Assembly: GCF_011762485.1 (NCBI RefSeq)
Contig: NZ_JAAKGI010000027.1
Span: 1 to 64,000, forward strand
DNA: 64,000 nucleotides
Direction of reading: 5' to 3'
Source of the DNA: Yeosuana marina
Lineage (GTDB): Bacteria; Bacteroidota; Bacteroidia; Flavobacteriales; Flavobacteriaceae
In this document: one piece after another, positions 16,323 to 25,165 of the stretch
Position numbering within the stretch: the first letter of the stretch is position 1
Layout: each line of letters begins with the position of its first letter
Translations under genes and position numbers: made by a program
The notes under the pieces: generated by a model
Told to the model about the DNA's origin: nothing
What the model saw: the letters and a program-made list of their open reading frames with translations, nothing else
The model's database searches: none

Positions 16323-18938
16323 TTATTTAAACTCACTATCTTCTATATTGCTGTTTATTTTTGCTTCTTTAAGATTTAATTCCATGTCTTGACCAAATGA
16401 ATCAGTTGTTTGTTTAAAAGGAAGCATAATTCCGTTTACATTTTGATAATTTGAATAGGTGGATTTTGTAGTATTTCCGTCAATAGAAACTTCTTTTTTT
16501 ACTCTCAAACCAGAGTCGACATTAAAGTAATCTTTAATGAATTTTCCATCTGGAGTTGTAATTTGTACAACATTCAATTGGTTGCCATTCTCATTTTCTA
16601 TGCCTAAAAGTTTAAGTGTATAATCGCTAGTTTTATATAATAATTCAGGGAAAATAGATGTACTTTTTTTAATTGATTCTTTCTGTTCATCACTCAGTTC
16701 TTGTTTTTGTCCTCGAGCTATTACAGAAACGTTATCACCATTAACTACATATTTTAAAACTGATTGATTCATTGCAGGTACTTCAATGGACATCATGTAT
16801 TTTTCAGGACTTTTTTTCTTTGTAATTATATTAACTTCTGTTCCATTTATAGTAGCTGACATTACTTCTGAAATATCTTTTACGCTTTCTAAATTTTTAC
16901 GCCCTCCAATGGCTTGAATATAGTGATCGATTACTGTTTTGGCCGTAACTCCTTCTGGAGCGTCCATTAGAGGAACCATTATATTGTTTAGAAGGTTGAC
17001 ATCAGGAACTTCGTGATTTGGATCTATTTCCACTGAAACAATATTTGAGGTAGAAGGATAATTATAAACATATTCTGGTCCAGTCATCCAAATCTCTACA
17101 GGAAGTTTAACGATTTCTGTTTTGCCGTTTTCTTGAATAATCTTCAAAGAAGTAGGCATAACCATTCTATCTTTATTGATTAAGCTAATTAGAGCTCCTT
17201 TTGCAGGATCATTATCTACATATTTAATATCTTCTACACCCTGGTCTAATTTCCAATTGTTCATAAACCAGCCTTTCCAGAACCAACCTAAATCTTCGCC
17301 TGCGGCCGAGTTCATGGTATTAAAGAAATCCCATGGAGTAGGATGCTTAAAAGCCCATCGTTTTATGTAGGTTCTGAAGGCATAATCAAAACGATCTTTA
17401 CCTAAAACAGTATTTCTTAAAACCTTAAGTGCTGTGCTAGGCTTGTAATAGGCTTCAATGCCTAGGTTTTGCTGATTATGAATAACATCAGGCACTGTAA
17501 ATACCGGATTTAAATAGTCGTTAAATAATCTTCCTGTTGCGCTTTGCACATCACTTTCGTTATAATATTCACCGTTATTGAATTCCTTTGTGTCAACATC
17601 GTTTATAAAGGTGTTGAAACCTTCATCCATCCAGGCATACTTACGTTCGTTAGAGCCAACAATCATAGGAAACCAATTGTGACCAAATTCATGGTTAACT
17701 ACGCCCCATAGCTCTGCATTTTTACTTTTATAATCACAAAATACAATACCAGGATATTCCATTCCGCCTTCATGACCAGCTACATTTGTAGCAACGGGAT
17801 AGGTGTAGGGAAACCATTCTTTAGAATATAATTCGATAGAATTTTTAACATATTCGGTAGATCTTGCGTAACCATCTTGACCAGAATTTTCTACGGGATA
17901 TACAGATTGTGCTAATGCTGTTTTGCCTTTAGGAAGGTTGATACGAGCGGCATCCCAAATAAAAGCTTTTGAAGCTGCCCAGGCAACATCACGACTTTGA
18001 TTCATTGTAAAATGCCAAGTAAGCATTCCATTAGCATCACCTTTCACATGTTTATCTGCCTTAACATCTTCAAGAGATCTTATAGTAACTGTTTGATCAC
18101 TTTTTCTAGCTTTTTCAAGTTGGTCACGTTCGTAATCTGTTAAAACATCTTTAGGATTTTGTAATTCACCAGACCCAACTACTACCATATTAGCGGGAGC
18201 CGTTATTTCGTAGTCAAAATTCCCATATTCTAAATAAAATTCGCCAGTTCCTAAATAAGGTAATGTATTCCAGCCATCTACTTCATCTAACACTTCCATT
18301 CTTGGGTACCATTGGGCCAGCGTATAAATCCAACCATTTTCTGTTTTTACGCGCCCCATTCTGTCTTTACCATGTTCAGGTATTTTAAATGAATACTCAA
18401 TACTGATATCCATTTGTTGTCCTTTAGCTTCAAGTGCTTCCGGAAGTCGAATCTGCATGCGGGTATCTGAAACTATATAGTCGGCTATTTGAGTACTTTT
18501 TCCCATTTTAATGGCAACCTTTTGAAGTTCGTATCCATCGGTAAAAGTATGTACACCGTTTCTATCATTAGCAGGGTAGAGTTGAGAGCCTCGAGAATCT
18601 TTTCTAAAAGTATTTTGATCTAATTGCAACCATAAAAAATGTAGCTTATAAGGACTATTATTTATATAGGAAATAGTTACTTTTCCCTTAACTATATGGT
18701 TAATAGTATCTAAAGTAGCTTTAATGTTGTAATTGGCCTGATTTTGCCAATAATCTTCTCCTGGATTACCCGTTGCACTATGGTACGCACTAGTTTCTCC
18801 CGTCATAAACAACGGGCTAAAAGCTTCATATTTATTAAAGGTAGATTCAGATGTGTTTGTTTGTTCTTGTGCTTGTAATTTGTTGATAAGTCCACTAAAG
18901 AGTAGAATAAAAGCTAAATATTTAATACGGAATTTCAT
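16323..18938 (-). CDS. Secreted M1 family metallopeptidase
   Basis: The 871-residue zinc aminopeptidase has a signal peptide (about 1-23). The M1 catalytic core contains GGMEYPG (the exopeptidase motif), HEFGH with His416, Glu417 and His420, and the third ligand Glu439 in WMDEGFN, exactly 18 residues after the second His. The last 200 residues (from about 670) form an extra module. Its VIDHYIQAIGGRKNLESVKDI start resembles lipoprotein-carrier-like repeats found on other Bacteroidota periplasmic peptidases. It probably trims peptides in the periplasm or at the surface. No type IX sorting domain is evident. Confidence 0.93.
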   Translation of the reverse strand: MKFRIKYLAFILLFSGLINKLQAQEQTNTSESTFNKYEAFSPLFMTGETSAYHSATGNPGEDYWQNQANYNIKATLDTINHIVKGKVTISYINNSPYKLHFLWLQLDQNTFRKDSRGSQLYPANDRNGVHTFTDGYELQKVAIKMGKSTQIADYIVSDTRMQIRLPEALEAKGQQMDISIEYSFKIPEHGKDRMGRVKTENGWIYTLAQWYPRMEVLDEVDGWNTLPYLGTGEFYLEYGNFDYEITAPANMVVVGSGELQNPKDVLTDYERDQLEKARKSDQTVTIRSLEDVKADKHVKGDANGMLTWHFTMNQSRDVAWAASKAFIWDAARINLPKGKTALAQSVYPVENSGQDGYARSTEYVKNSIELYSKEWFPYTYPVATNVAGHEGGMEYPGIVFCDYKSKNAELWGVVNHEFGHNWFPMIVGSNERKYAWMDEGFNTFINDVDTKEFNNGEYYNESDVQSATGRLFNDYLNPVFTVPDVIHNQQNLGIEAYYKPSTALKVLRNTVLGKDRFDYAFRTYIKRWAFKHPTPWDFFNTMNSAAGEDLGWFWKGWFMNNWKLDQGVEDIKYVDNDPAKGALISLINKDRMVMPTSLKIIQENGKTEIVKLPVEIWMTGPEYVYNYPSTSNIVSVEIDPNHEVPDVNLLNNIMVPLMDAPEGVTAKTVIDHYIQAIGGRKNLESVKDISEVMSATINGTEVNIITKKKSPEKYMMSIEVPAMNQSVLKYVVNGDNVSVIARGQKQELSDEQKESIKKSTSIFPELLYKTSDYTLKLLGIENENGNQLNVVQITTPDGKFIKDYFNVDSGLRVKKEVSIDGNTTKSTYSNYQNVNGIMLPFKQTTDSFGQDMELNLKEAKINSNIEDSEFK

Positions 18939-19151
18939 AGATAAAAATTTAATTTTTTTTGAGAAGTTAAAAGTATGAAAACCCTTATTTTTTAGCTTAT
19001 AAACCCCGTAATTTTAGGAAAATTTTCACTTATTAAATGATATTAGACTTATTTTGGAAATAGATATTTATAAGAAATGAGGTTAAAACAATGAAAGACT
19101 ACAATTAAATAATAAACTTGAAAACCTTGTTAATAAATCTTAAATTTAGTT

Positions 19152-19182
19152 TTGTATAAATACATGCTTTACATTATATTTG
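19152..19182 (+). promoter_or_regulatory. Promoter with -33 and -7 boxes
   Basis: TTG at 19152-19154, a 20-nt spacer and TATATTTG at 19175-19182 match the full Bacteroidota vegetative consensus. It serves the small membrane protein gene starting at 19213. Confidence 0.65.
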
Positions 19183-19212
19183 CTGCATATTTGATTTTAA
19201 AAATAAATAAGG

Positions 19213-19398
19213 ATGTTTCAATTTGACCAATATTTAGGATTTTTAGCGTTTTTAACCATACTAACCATAGGATTTTGGTTAATGATTTTTTTAATCTCTT
19301 TTGTAATTCCGTATTGGATTTTTGGTGCATCAATTGAACGCTATAAAGAAATTAAAGCTGAAAAAAAGGCGAAAAGAGAAGAAGCAGCAATTCGTTAA
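19213..19398 (+). CDS. Small membrane protein
   Basis: The 61-residue product has a long hydrophobic stretch (about 9-40), enough for one long or two short membrane segments. A charged tail follows (ERYKEIKAEKKAKREEA), presumably cytoplasmic helix or coiled coil. No family is recognised. Strong support that it is real comes from its own full promoter, the ATG 31 bp after the -7 box and a strong terminator directly downstream. Confidence 0.7.
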   Translation: MFQFDQYLGFLAFLTILTIGFWLMIFLISFVIPYWIFGASIERYKEIKAEKKAKREEAAIR

Positions 19399-19420
19399 AA
19401 TATTAATTGTTTATAAAATA

Positions 19421-19452
19421 AAAAAAGGAAGCTAAATTAGCTTCCTTTTTTT
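19421..19452. terminator. Bidirectional intrinsic terminator
   Basis: Stem GGAAGCTA/TAGCTTCC within 19427-19445, with flanking A and T runs, lies between the small membrane protein and the convergent outer-membrane receptor gene. Confidence 0.9.
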
Positions 19453-19478
19453 ATGAATTATGTTTGTTAAGTGGTTGA

Positions 19479-22085
19479 TTATCCTTCAAAATCAAAGTCG
19501 TCATTACCACCGTTTGGATTATCATTTCTTCTATCGTTTCGTTTCTTTTGTTGGTTAAAACGATATCTAAGAGATAAATTGACTTGACGTTGTCTCCATT
19601 GTGATTCATTATACCTTGAGAAAAACTCTGTTGTTGTTAATGACTTACGTTTTCTGGAGTTAAAAATATCTCTCGCATTTAATGAAATGGTTAAATGGTT
19701 GTCAAAAAATTCCTTACTCAACGCTAAATCCATTGTAAAAATGCCTTCTCTGGTGCTTTGAGCATTTTCACTAGCGCCTCGATAGTTAGCATTTGTTTGC
19801 CAATCAATGTTTGAAGGAAGTGTAATTTTACTACTAAAACGGGCAAACCAACTCGTGTTTTTTGCACCATAGTCAACTCCATTAAATTCTCCTATTGTTT
19901 CAAACTGAAAAAAGTTAAAACTAGAATTTAACCTCAACCATTTTTCTGGATTATAAAGAACTCCTAATTCTGCACCTGTTCTATTGTTAGTGGATAAGTT
20001 TACTGGTATGGTCCTAATAATATCAATGCCATCAGAAGTTTGTTGACCAGTATTTTCTTCTATTCGTTCAAAAGAATCGGTTTCGTGTTGATAATATATC
20101 GAGGTCGTTAATGTTAGTTTTCCCCATCGTTTTAAATAGCCTATATCAAAAGTGCTTGAAAATGCAGGGCGTATATTAGGGTTACCTTGGAAGATATTAG
20201 TACGACTTGAACGTGAGGGAAATGGATTAATAAACCAACCGCGTGGTCTGTTAATTCTTCTATTAAAACCAAATGTGACACTTTCTTCTGAATCATCATC
20301 GCTTTTAGCTAAATTATATATAAGATTTAATGTAGGAAATAGACCGAAATAATTATTATTAAAATCTGTATCAATTGGAAAACCAAAAGAAGCTTCAAGT
20401 TCAGCATCACTTAATCGCGAATCAATTTTTCCTTTTAATTGGGTGTTTTCTACTCTTAATCCCAATAGAAATGAAAATTTACCAAATTTAGATCCATATT
20501 GTGTATATAGTGCATTGACGTTTTCTGAATAATCAAAAATATTAGAAATAGTATCATTGATAAAAAAATCATTTGTTGCAATATCTTCCTGTTGTAAGGT
20601 GTAATCCGTAATTTCATTTTCAAAATTACCTCTGTAACCGGCTTCAAATCTTGAATCTTCTCCAATAGGCAACACATAATCTACCTGGTATAAGGACTCC
20701 TTTTTATCTTGTGTTTGACTTACTTTTTCGTCTTGGAAGGGTACAGGGTTGGTTTGATTGGTAATAATATAGTTTTCGTTAATATTATTGGATTGATCTT
20801 CAGACCCATTTTCAAATTGAACATCTGCCGTTAACTGATGCCCTTTATCGTTAAATTTTGTAATATAATTTAATGACACTTGAAAGTCATCGCCATTTTC
20901 ATCTTGTTGCTCTTTTCTTAAGGTTTGCTCTACGATGCTACCTCCATTAAACCGATCACTGTTGTTGAGTCCTAAATCGGCATCTTCACCATATCTGTAA
21001 AACAAACTTCCTGTAACAGATGTCTTTTTAGATAAAAAATACTCCATACCTAAGTTTGCATTGTAATTTCGATTAAGGCGTGTTACATTTTCTTTTTCAC
21101 GAATTCTCTCATATTCTGGTGCTTCTAAAACGCCATTAATTAATCTATCAAAATAATTGGTGTCGTTAAAGCTATTTCTTGGAGCATTAAAATATCTGAA
21201 CCCAATGTTAGAAAATAAATTGAATTTTTCTGTTCTATAATTAATGTTTGAAGAAATTCCAACATTATCAGGATTACCTAACGTTACATCAAAAGAGCCA
21301 TTAAAACCTAATGTTTCCTTTTGCCTAAGTATGATATTTAGGATGCCTGCAGTTCCTTCGGCATCATATCTCGCGGAAGGCGATGTAATCACTTCAACTC
21401 GCTCTATAGCTTCGGCGGGTAACTGACTTAAAACATTAGTATCGCCAAAACCTGCCATTGCAGATGGTTTGCCGTTAATTAAAATTCTAACATTTTCATT
21501 ACCTCTTAAACTTATAGCGCCGTCAATATCAACAGAAACCGAAGGCACATTATTAAGCGCATCACTTACTGTTCCTCCAGCAGTCGTTAAATCTTTACCA
21601 ATATTATATATCTTTTTGTCGAGTTTAATTTCAACTGAGGTTTTTTCAGCAATCACTTCAACAGCATCAAGCGCTTCTAAATCTATATGTAATGAAATAG
21701 TACCTAAATCAAGATTTTCGGTAATATTTCGGTTTTTTAATGTTACTTTTTTATAAGAAATATACTCAATATTTATATCGTAAATCCCTTTAGGTATTTT
21801 GACTTCAAATGTACCATCGGTATTGGTGATTACACCATCGACTATCTTTTGTTGTTCTTGACTATAAAATGAAACAGTCGCATACTCTAAAGGTGTCTTC
21901 GTTTCAGCGTCAATGACTGTTCCTGAGATTTTTATTTCTTTTTCATTGAGATGTGTTGTTTCGCTTGAAGTGTTTTTTAAAATAGGTATCGATTCGATGC
22001 TCTGTGAACTAGTTTGAGCATTTAAATTTGAAACAATACTGAATAATAAAGAAAAAATGGTTGTGGTTAGGATATTTTTGATCAT
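19479..22085 (-). CDS. TonB-dependent-receptor-like outer membrane protein
   Basis: The 868-residue protein has a signal peptide (to about residue 23), a carboxypeptidase-regulatory-like domain (about 50-125, KISGTVIDAETKTPLEYATV) and a plug domain (about 140-250). The plug contains ALNNVPSVSVDIDGAISLRGNENVRILINGKP and AERVEVITSPSARYDAEGTAGI-like features. A long beta-barrel of the outer-membrane family 3 type follows. This barrel type often lacks a nutrient partner of the SusD kind, and none is adjacent here. Substrate unknown. A short Arg/Asn/Asp-rich tail ends the protein. An 8-bp inverted repeat lies just before the start codon. Confidence 0.88.
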   Translation of the reverse strand: MIKNILTTTIFSLLFSIVSNLNAQTSSQSIESIPILKNTSSETTHLNEKEIKISGTVIDAETKTPLEYATVSFYSQEQQKIVDGVITNTDGTFEVKIPKGIYDINIEYISYKKVTLKNRNITENLDLGTISLHIDLEALDAVEVIAEKTSVEIKLDKKIYNIGKDLTTAGGTVSDALNNVPSVSVDIDGAISLRGNENVRILINGKPSAMAGFGDTNVLSQLPAEAIERVEVITSPSARYDAEGTAGILNIILRQKETLGFNGSFDVTLGNPDNVGISSNINYRTEKFNLFSNIGFRYFNAPRNSFNDTNYFDRLINGVLEAPEYERIREKENVTRLNRNYNANLGMEYFLSKKTSVTGSLFYRYGEDADLGLNNSDRFNGGSIVEQTLRKEQQDENGDDFQVSLNYITKFNDKGHQLTADVQFENGSEDQSNNINENYIITNQTNPVPFQDEKVSQTQDKKESLYQVDYVLPIGEDSRFEAGYRGNFENEITDYTLQQEDIATNDFFINDTISNIFDYSENVNALYTQYGSKFGKFSFLLGLRVENTQLKGKIDSRLSDAELEASFGFPIDTDFNNNYFGLFPTLNLIYNLAKSDDDSEESVTFGFNRRINRPRGWFINPFPSRSSRTNIFQGNPNIRPAFSSTFDIGYLKRWGKLTLTTSIYYQHETDSFERIEENTGQQTSDGIDIIRTIPVNLSTNNRTGAELGVLYNPEKWLRLNSSFNFFQFETIGEFNGVDYGAKNTSWFARFSSKITLPSNIDWQTNANYRGASENAQSTREGIFTMDLALSKEFFDNHLTISLNARDIFNSRKRKSLTTTEFFSRYNESQWRQRQVNLSLRYRFNQQKKRNDRRNDNPNGGNDDFDFEG

Positions 22086-22092
22086 AGATATT

Positions 22093-22113
22093 TTTCTTTG
22101 TTGGACAAAGAAA
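22093..22113 (-). repeat. Inverted repeat in front of the receptor start codon
   Basis: TTTCTTTG (22093-22100) and CAAAGAAA (22106-22113) form a perfect 8-bp inverted repeat with a 5-nt loop, 7 bp upstream of the ATG on the minus strand. It could be an operator or an mRNA hairpin limiting translation. Confidence 0.5.
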
Positions 22114-22178
22114 TTATAGGAAGGTTTAATACTAAAAGGTTAATTAATTGTTAAAAAAAATATGAGCGTTAAACTAAT

Positions 22179-22520
22179 TTAAATGATGCTAAGAATAGTT
22201 TCTGTAGGTCTGCCAATGACTGCTTTATTTTCGTTAATAACAATAGGTCGTTCTATGAGTTTCGGATTTTCAATCATGGCATTAATCACTTCGTCATCTG
22301 TTAAGTCTTTTCCTTTATACTGCTCTTTCCAAATGGCTTCATTTTTTCTAACCAATTCAATAGGTTTTATATCCAATAAATTAATAATTTCTTTTAATGT
22401 TTCTTTAGAAGGACTATCTTCTAAGTAATTTATAATTTCAAAATCTTTACCAGATTCTTCAAGTAATTTCAATCCGTTTCTAGATTTACTGCATCTATTG
22501 TTGTGATATATTTTAATCAT
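22179..22520 (-). CDS. ArsC/Spx-family thioredoxin-fold reductase
   Basis: The 113-residue protein follows the glutaredoxin-dependent arsenate reductase family. It has Cys10 in NNRCSKSRNGL, a helix LKEIINLLDIKPIELVRKNE, and the late IERPIVI and AVIGRPTE blocks that supply the conserved arginines. Those residues favour real ArsC-type chemistry over the Spx regulators. No arsenite pump or ArsR regulator is nearby, so a general redox role is also possible. It lies 15 bp downstream of prfB on the same strand and may be co-transcribed. Confidence 0.85.
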   Translation of the reverse strand: MIKIYHNNRCSKSRNGLKLLEESGKDFEIINYLEDSPSKETLKEIINLLDIKPIELVRKNEAIWKEQYKGKDLTDDEVINAMIENPKLIERPIVINENKAVIGRPTETILSII

Positions 22521-22535
22521 GTTATTTAAGTTTTA

Positions 22536-23643
22536 TTATAGTGAATTATCGTCTTCTTTTTGTCCCATCATCATTAAATACGACTTTAAAAACGGACCAA
22601 TATCACCATTCATAACGGCGTCTAGGTTGCTGGTTTCATGTCCGGTTCTAACATCTTTTACCAACTTATAAGGCTGCATGACATAGTTGCGAATTTGGCT
22701 ACCCCATTCAATCTTCATTTTACCAGCCTCAATATCGTCGCGTTGTGCCATTTGCTTTTGAAGCTCGATTTCATATAATTGAGATTTAAGCATTTGTAAT
22801 GCCCGAGCTCTGTTATCATGCTGAGAGCGTGTTTCTGAGCATTGAATTTGAATACCCGTAGGTTTGTGTGTTAATTGGACTTTGGTCTCTACTTTATTAA
22901 CGTTTTGTCCGCCAGCACCACTAGAACGTGCTGTGGTAATTTCTATATCAGCAGGATTAATTTCTATTTCTATACTATCATCAACCAACGGATATACGTA
23001 AACCGAAGCAAAACTGGTATGTCGTTTCGCGTTACTATCAAATGGAGAGATTCTTACTAATCTATGGACTCCATTTTCACCCTTTAACCAACCAAAGGCA
23101 AAATCGCCTTCAATCTCTAAAGTCACCGTTTTTATGCCCGCAACATCACCTTCTTGAAAGTTTAATTCTTTTACTTTAAAACCACTTTTTTCGGCGTACA
23201 TTAAATACATACGCATTAGCATGCTCGCCCAATCGCAACTTTCTGTGCCACCAGCACCAGCAGTAATTTGAAGTACAGCACTTAAACTATCACCTTCTTC
23301 AGAAAGCATGTTTTTAAATTCGATATCTTCAAGGAGGTTTTTAAGCTTGTCATAACTTTCTTCAACTTCTTCAAGGGTGTATGCTCCTTCTTTATAGAAA
23401 TCATATAAGATTTCTAGTTCTTCTAAAAGTGATTTTGAGGTATTGTAATCTTCAACCCATTTTTTCTTAACACGAAGCGATTTCATAACTAACTCAGCAG
23501 CTTTTGAATCTTCCCAGAAGTCAGGAGCAAAGGTTTGCTCTTCTTCGTTTTGTATTTCTATAAGTTTGGCATCTATGTCAAAGATAGTGCCTAAGTTTGT
23601 CTAGGCGGGTATTAAGAGACTTGATTTGGTCTGATGTAATCAT
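22536..23643 (-). CDS. prfB: Peptide chain release factor 2, with programmed +1 frameshift
   Basis: RF2 ends translation at UGA and UAA codons. The main reading frame (22536 up to about 23577) contains the stop-codon-recognition SPF motif (VRISPFDSN) and the catalytic GGQ loop ([11 protein letters not shown]). The true start is the ATG at 23641-23643. It reads 21 codons (beginning [17 protein letters not shown]), then meets an in-frame TGA at 23578-23580. The site is CTT-AGG-CAC-TAT-CTT-TGA-C, the same slippery CUU-UGA-C with an upstream AGG as in E. coli. A +1 shift joins it to the main frame. This is the known autoregulatory device, not a mutation. Confidence 0.96.
23577..23594 (-). promoter_or_regulatory. 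prfB +1 frameshift site
   Basis: On the minus strand, AGG three codons before CTT-TGA-C gives the classical RF2 frameshift signal. When RF2 is scarce the ribosome pauses at UGA and slips +1 on CUU. An AGG triplet as stimulator is noteworthy in a lineage that rarely uses Shine-Dalgarno pairing. Confidence 0.92.
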
Positions 23644-23734
23644 GAAAATTAAATTTTGAACAAAAATAGAACATAAGCTTTAAGAACATAAATTTTAATG
23701 ATATTTTTATCAAATAATTAGTAAGAACATTTTT

Positions 23735-24757
23735 ATGATTATAGACCTAAGAAGCGATACCGTTACCAAGCCTACAAAAGGCATGTTAGATGCTATGATG
23801 CAAGCCAAAGTAGGGGATGATGTGTTTAGTGAAGATCCAACAGTTATTATTTTAGAGGAACGGTTAGCCAACATGTTTGGTAAAGACAGAGCCTTATTTT
23901 TTCCTTCAGGTACGATGGCAAACCAAACAGCGATTAAGTTGCATACCAATCCTGGAGAACAAGTTGTTTGTGATAAATATGCCCATATTTACAATTACGA
24001 ATCTGGAGGTGCTTCTTTTAATAGTGGGGTGTCTTGTAGACTATTAGATGGTAATCAAGGTATGTTCACAGCAAATCAAGTACTAGAGGCTATTAATCCT
24101 GATGCGTTTTATTACAGTCAGACTAGTTTAGTTGAAATTGAAAATACTACCAATAAAGGCGGGGGAGCGTGTTGGGATTTCAATGAAATTTTAAAAATTA
24201 AAGAGGTTTGTAAGTCTAATAATTTAGGGTTTCATTTAGATGGCGCCAGACTATGGAATGCTTTAGTAGCTAAAAATGAAAGTACTAAACAATACGGAGA
24301 CGTGTTTGATACTATTTCGGTATGTTTAAGTAAAGGGCTTGGTTGTCCTATTGGTTCTGTGTTGATTGGTGATGAAGATATTATGAAAAATGCCATTAGG
24401 GTTAGAAAGATTTTTGGCGGTAATATGCGTCAAATTGGATATTTGGCTGCCGCTGGATTGTATGCCTTAGATAATCATATGGAGCGCTTAAATGATGATC
24501 ACACTAAAGCAAAACAAATAGGGGAGGTTTTATCAAATTTGTCATACATTAAAACAGTCGAGCCTGTTGAAACGAATATTGTAATTTTTGAATTACATGA
24601 AGGCGTTAATGAAAAAGAGTTTGTTCAAAAACTACAAGAAAACAATATTTTGATTATCAGTATGGGCAGTAATAAACTGCGCATGGTAACTCATTTAGAT
24701 TACACCAATACTATGCATGAAAAAGTTCTAGAAATTTTAACAAGTCTAAAATTCTAA
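23735..24757 (+). CDS. ltaE: Low-specificity threonine aldolase
   Basis: This 340-residue PLP enzyme splits threonine or allo-threonine into glycine and acetaldehyde. It begins IDLRSDTVTKPTKGM and has the VGDDVFSEDPTV segment, the FPSGTMANQ loop, the FHLDGARLWNA aspartate motif and the PLP lysine in CLSKGLGCPIGS (about Lys196). These are all in the family order. It is convergent with the YbaB gene with only 7 bp between their ends. Confidence 0.94.
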   Translation: MIIDLRSDTVTKPTKGMLDAMMQAKVGDDVFSEDPTVIILEERLANMFGKDRALFFPSGTMANQTAIKLHTNPGEQVVCDKYAHIYNYESGGASFNSGVSCRLLDGNQGMFTANQVLEAINPDAFYYSQTSLVEIENTTNKGGGACWDFNEILKIKEVCKSNNLGFHLDGARLWNALVAKNESTKQYGDVFDTISVCLSKGLGCPIGSVLIGDEDIMKNAIRVRKIFGGNMRQIGYLAAAGLYALDNHMERLNDDHTKAKQIGEVLSNLSYIKTVEPVETNIVIFELHEGVNEKEFVQKLQENNILIISMGSNKLRMVTHLDYTNTMHEKVLEILTSLKF

Positions 24758-24764
24758 ATACAGT

Positions 24765-25088
24765 TTACTTAAACATATCCAATCCCGGAATATTTGGCAT
24801 ACCTTCTTTAGCAACTGCTGCTAATTCTGCTTCGTTTACTTGGGTTGCTTTTTCAATAGCTTTATTTAAAGTGAGGATTAAATAATCTTCAAGTTGTTCT
24901 TTATCTTCAAGTAATGTTGCATCAATTTCAATAGATTTTATAGTTCTATTCCCTGTTAAAGTTACTTTAACTTTGCCATCATTACTTTTTTCATCAATAA
25001 ACACCGTATCTAGACGTTTTTTTGTGTCTTCAACTTTTTTCTGGGTCTCTTTTAATTTACCCATCATATTCATCATATCTCCAAACAT
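24765..25088 (-). CDS. YbaB/EbfC family nucleoid-associated protein
   Basis: The 107-residue DNA-binding protein has the family's long N-terminal helix starting [23 protein letters not shown] central beta hairpin ([23 protein letters not shown]) and a C-terminal helical part with [11 protein letters not shown] follow. Family members form tweezer-like dimers on DNA. In many bacteria the gene sits by dnaX-recR; here it sits alone, divergent from an S9 peptidase. Confidence 0.93.
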   Translation of the reverse strand: MFGDMMNMMGKLKETQKKVEDTKKRLDTVFIDEKSNDGKVKVTLTGNRTIKSIEIDATLLEDKEQLEDYLILTLNKAIEKATQVNEAELAAVAKEGMPNIPGLDMFK

Positions 25089-25103
25089 AGTTTTAATTTT
25101 TTA

Positions 25104-25137
25104 TTGGGTACAAAACTATATAATTTTTATATTTTTG
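25104..25137 (+). promoter_or_regulatory. Promoter of the S9 peptidase gene
   Basis: TTG at 25104-25106, a 23-nt spacer and TATTTTTG at 25130-25137 match the vegetative consensus. It supports transcription starting about 20 bp before the TTG start at 25166. Confidence 0.6.
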
Positions 25138-25165
25138 GCACTTTCATTTTAAATAAATAATCCAT

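Noticed and set aside
22179..22520. Arsenic resistance locus
   Set aside because: Only an ArsC-family protein is present; no arsR, arsB or acr3 gene lies nearby.
23487..23643. Apparent truncation of prfB, with the reading frame beginning only at an internal Met (23486)
   Set aside because: The missing N-terminus is present in another frame up to the UGA; this is the programmed frameshift, not a broken gene.
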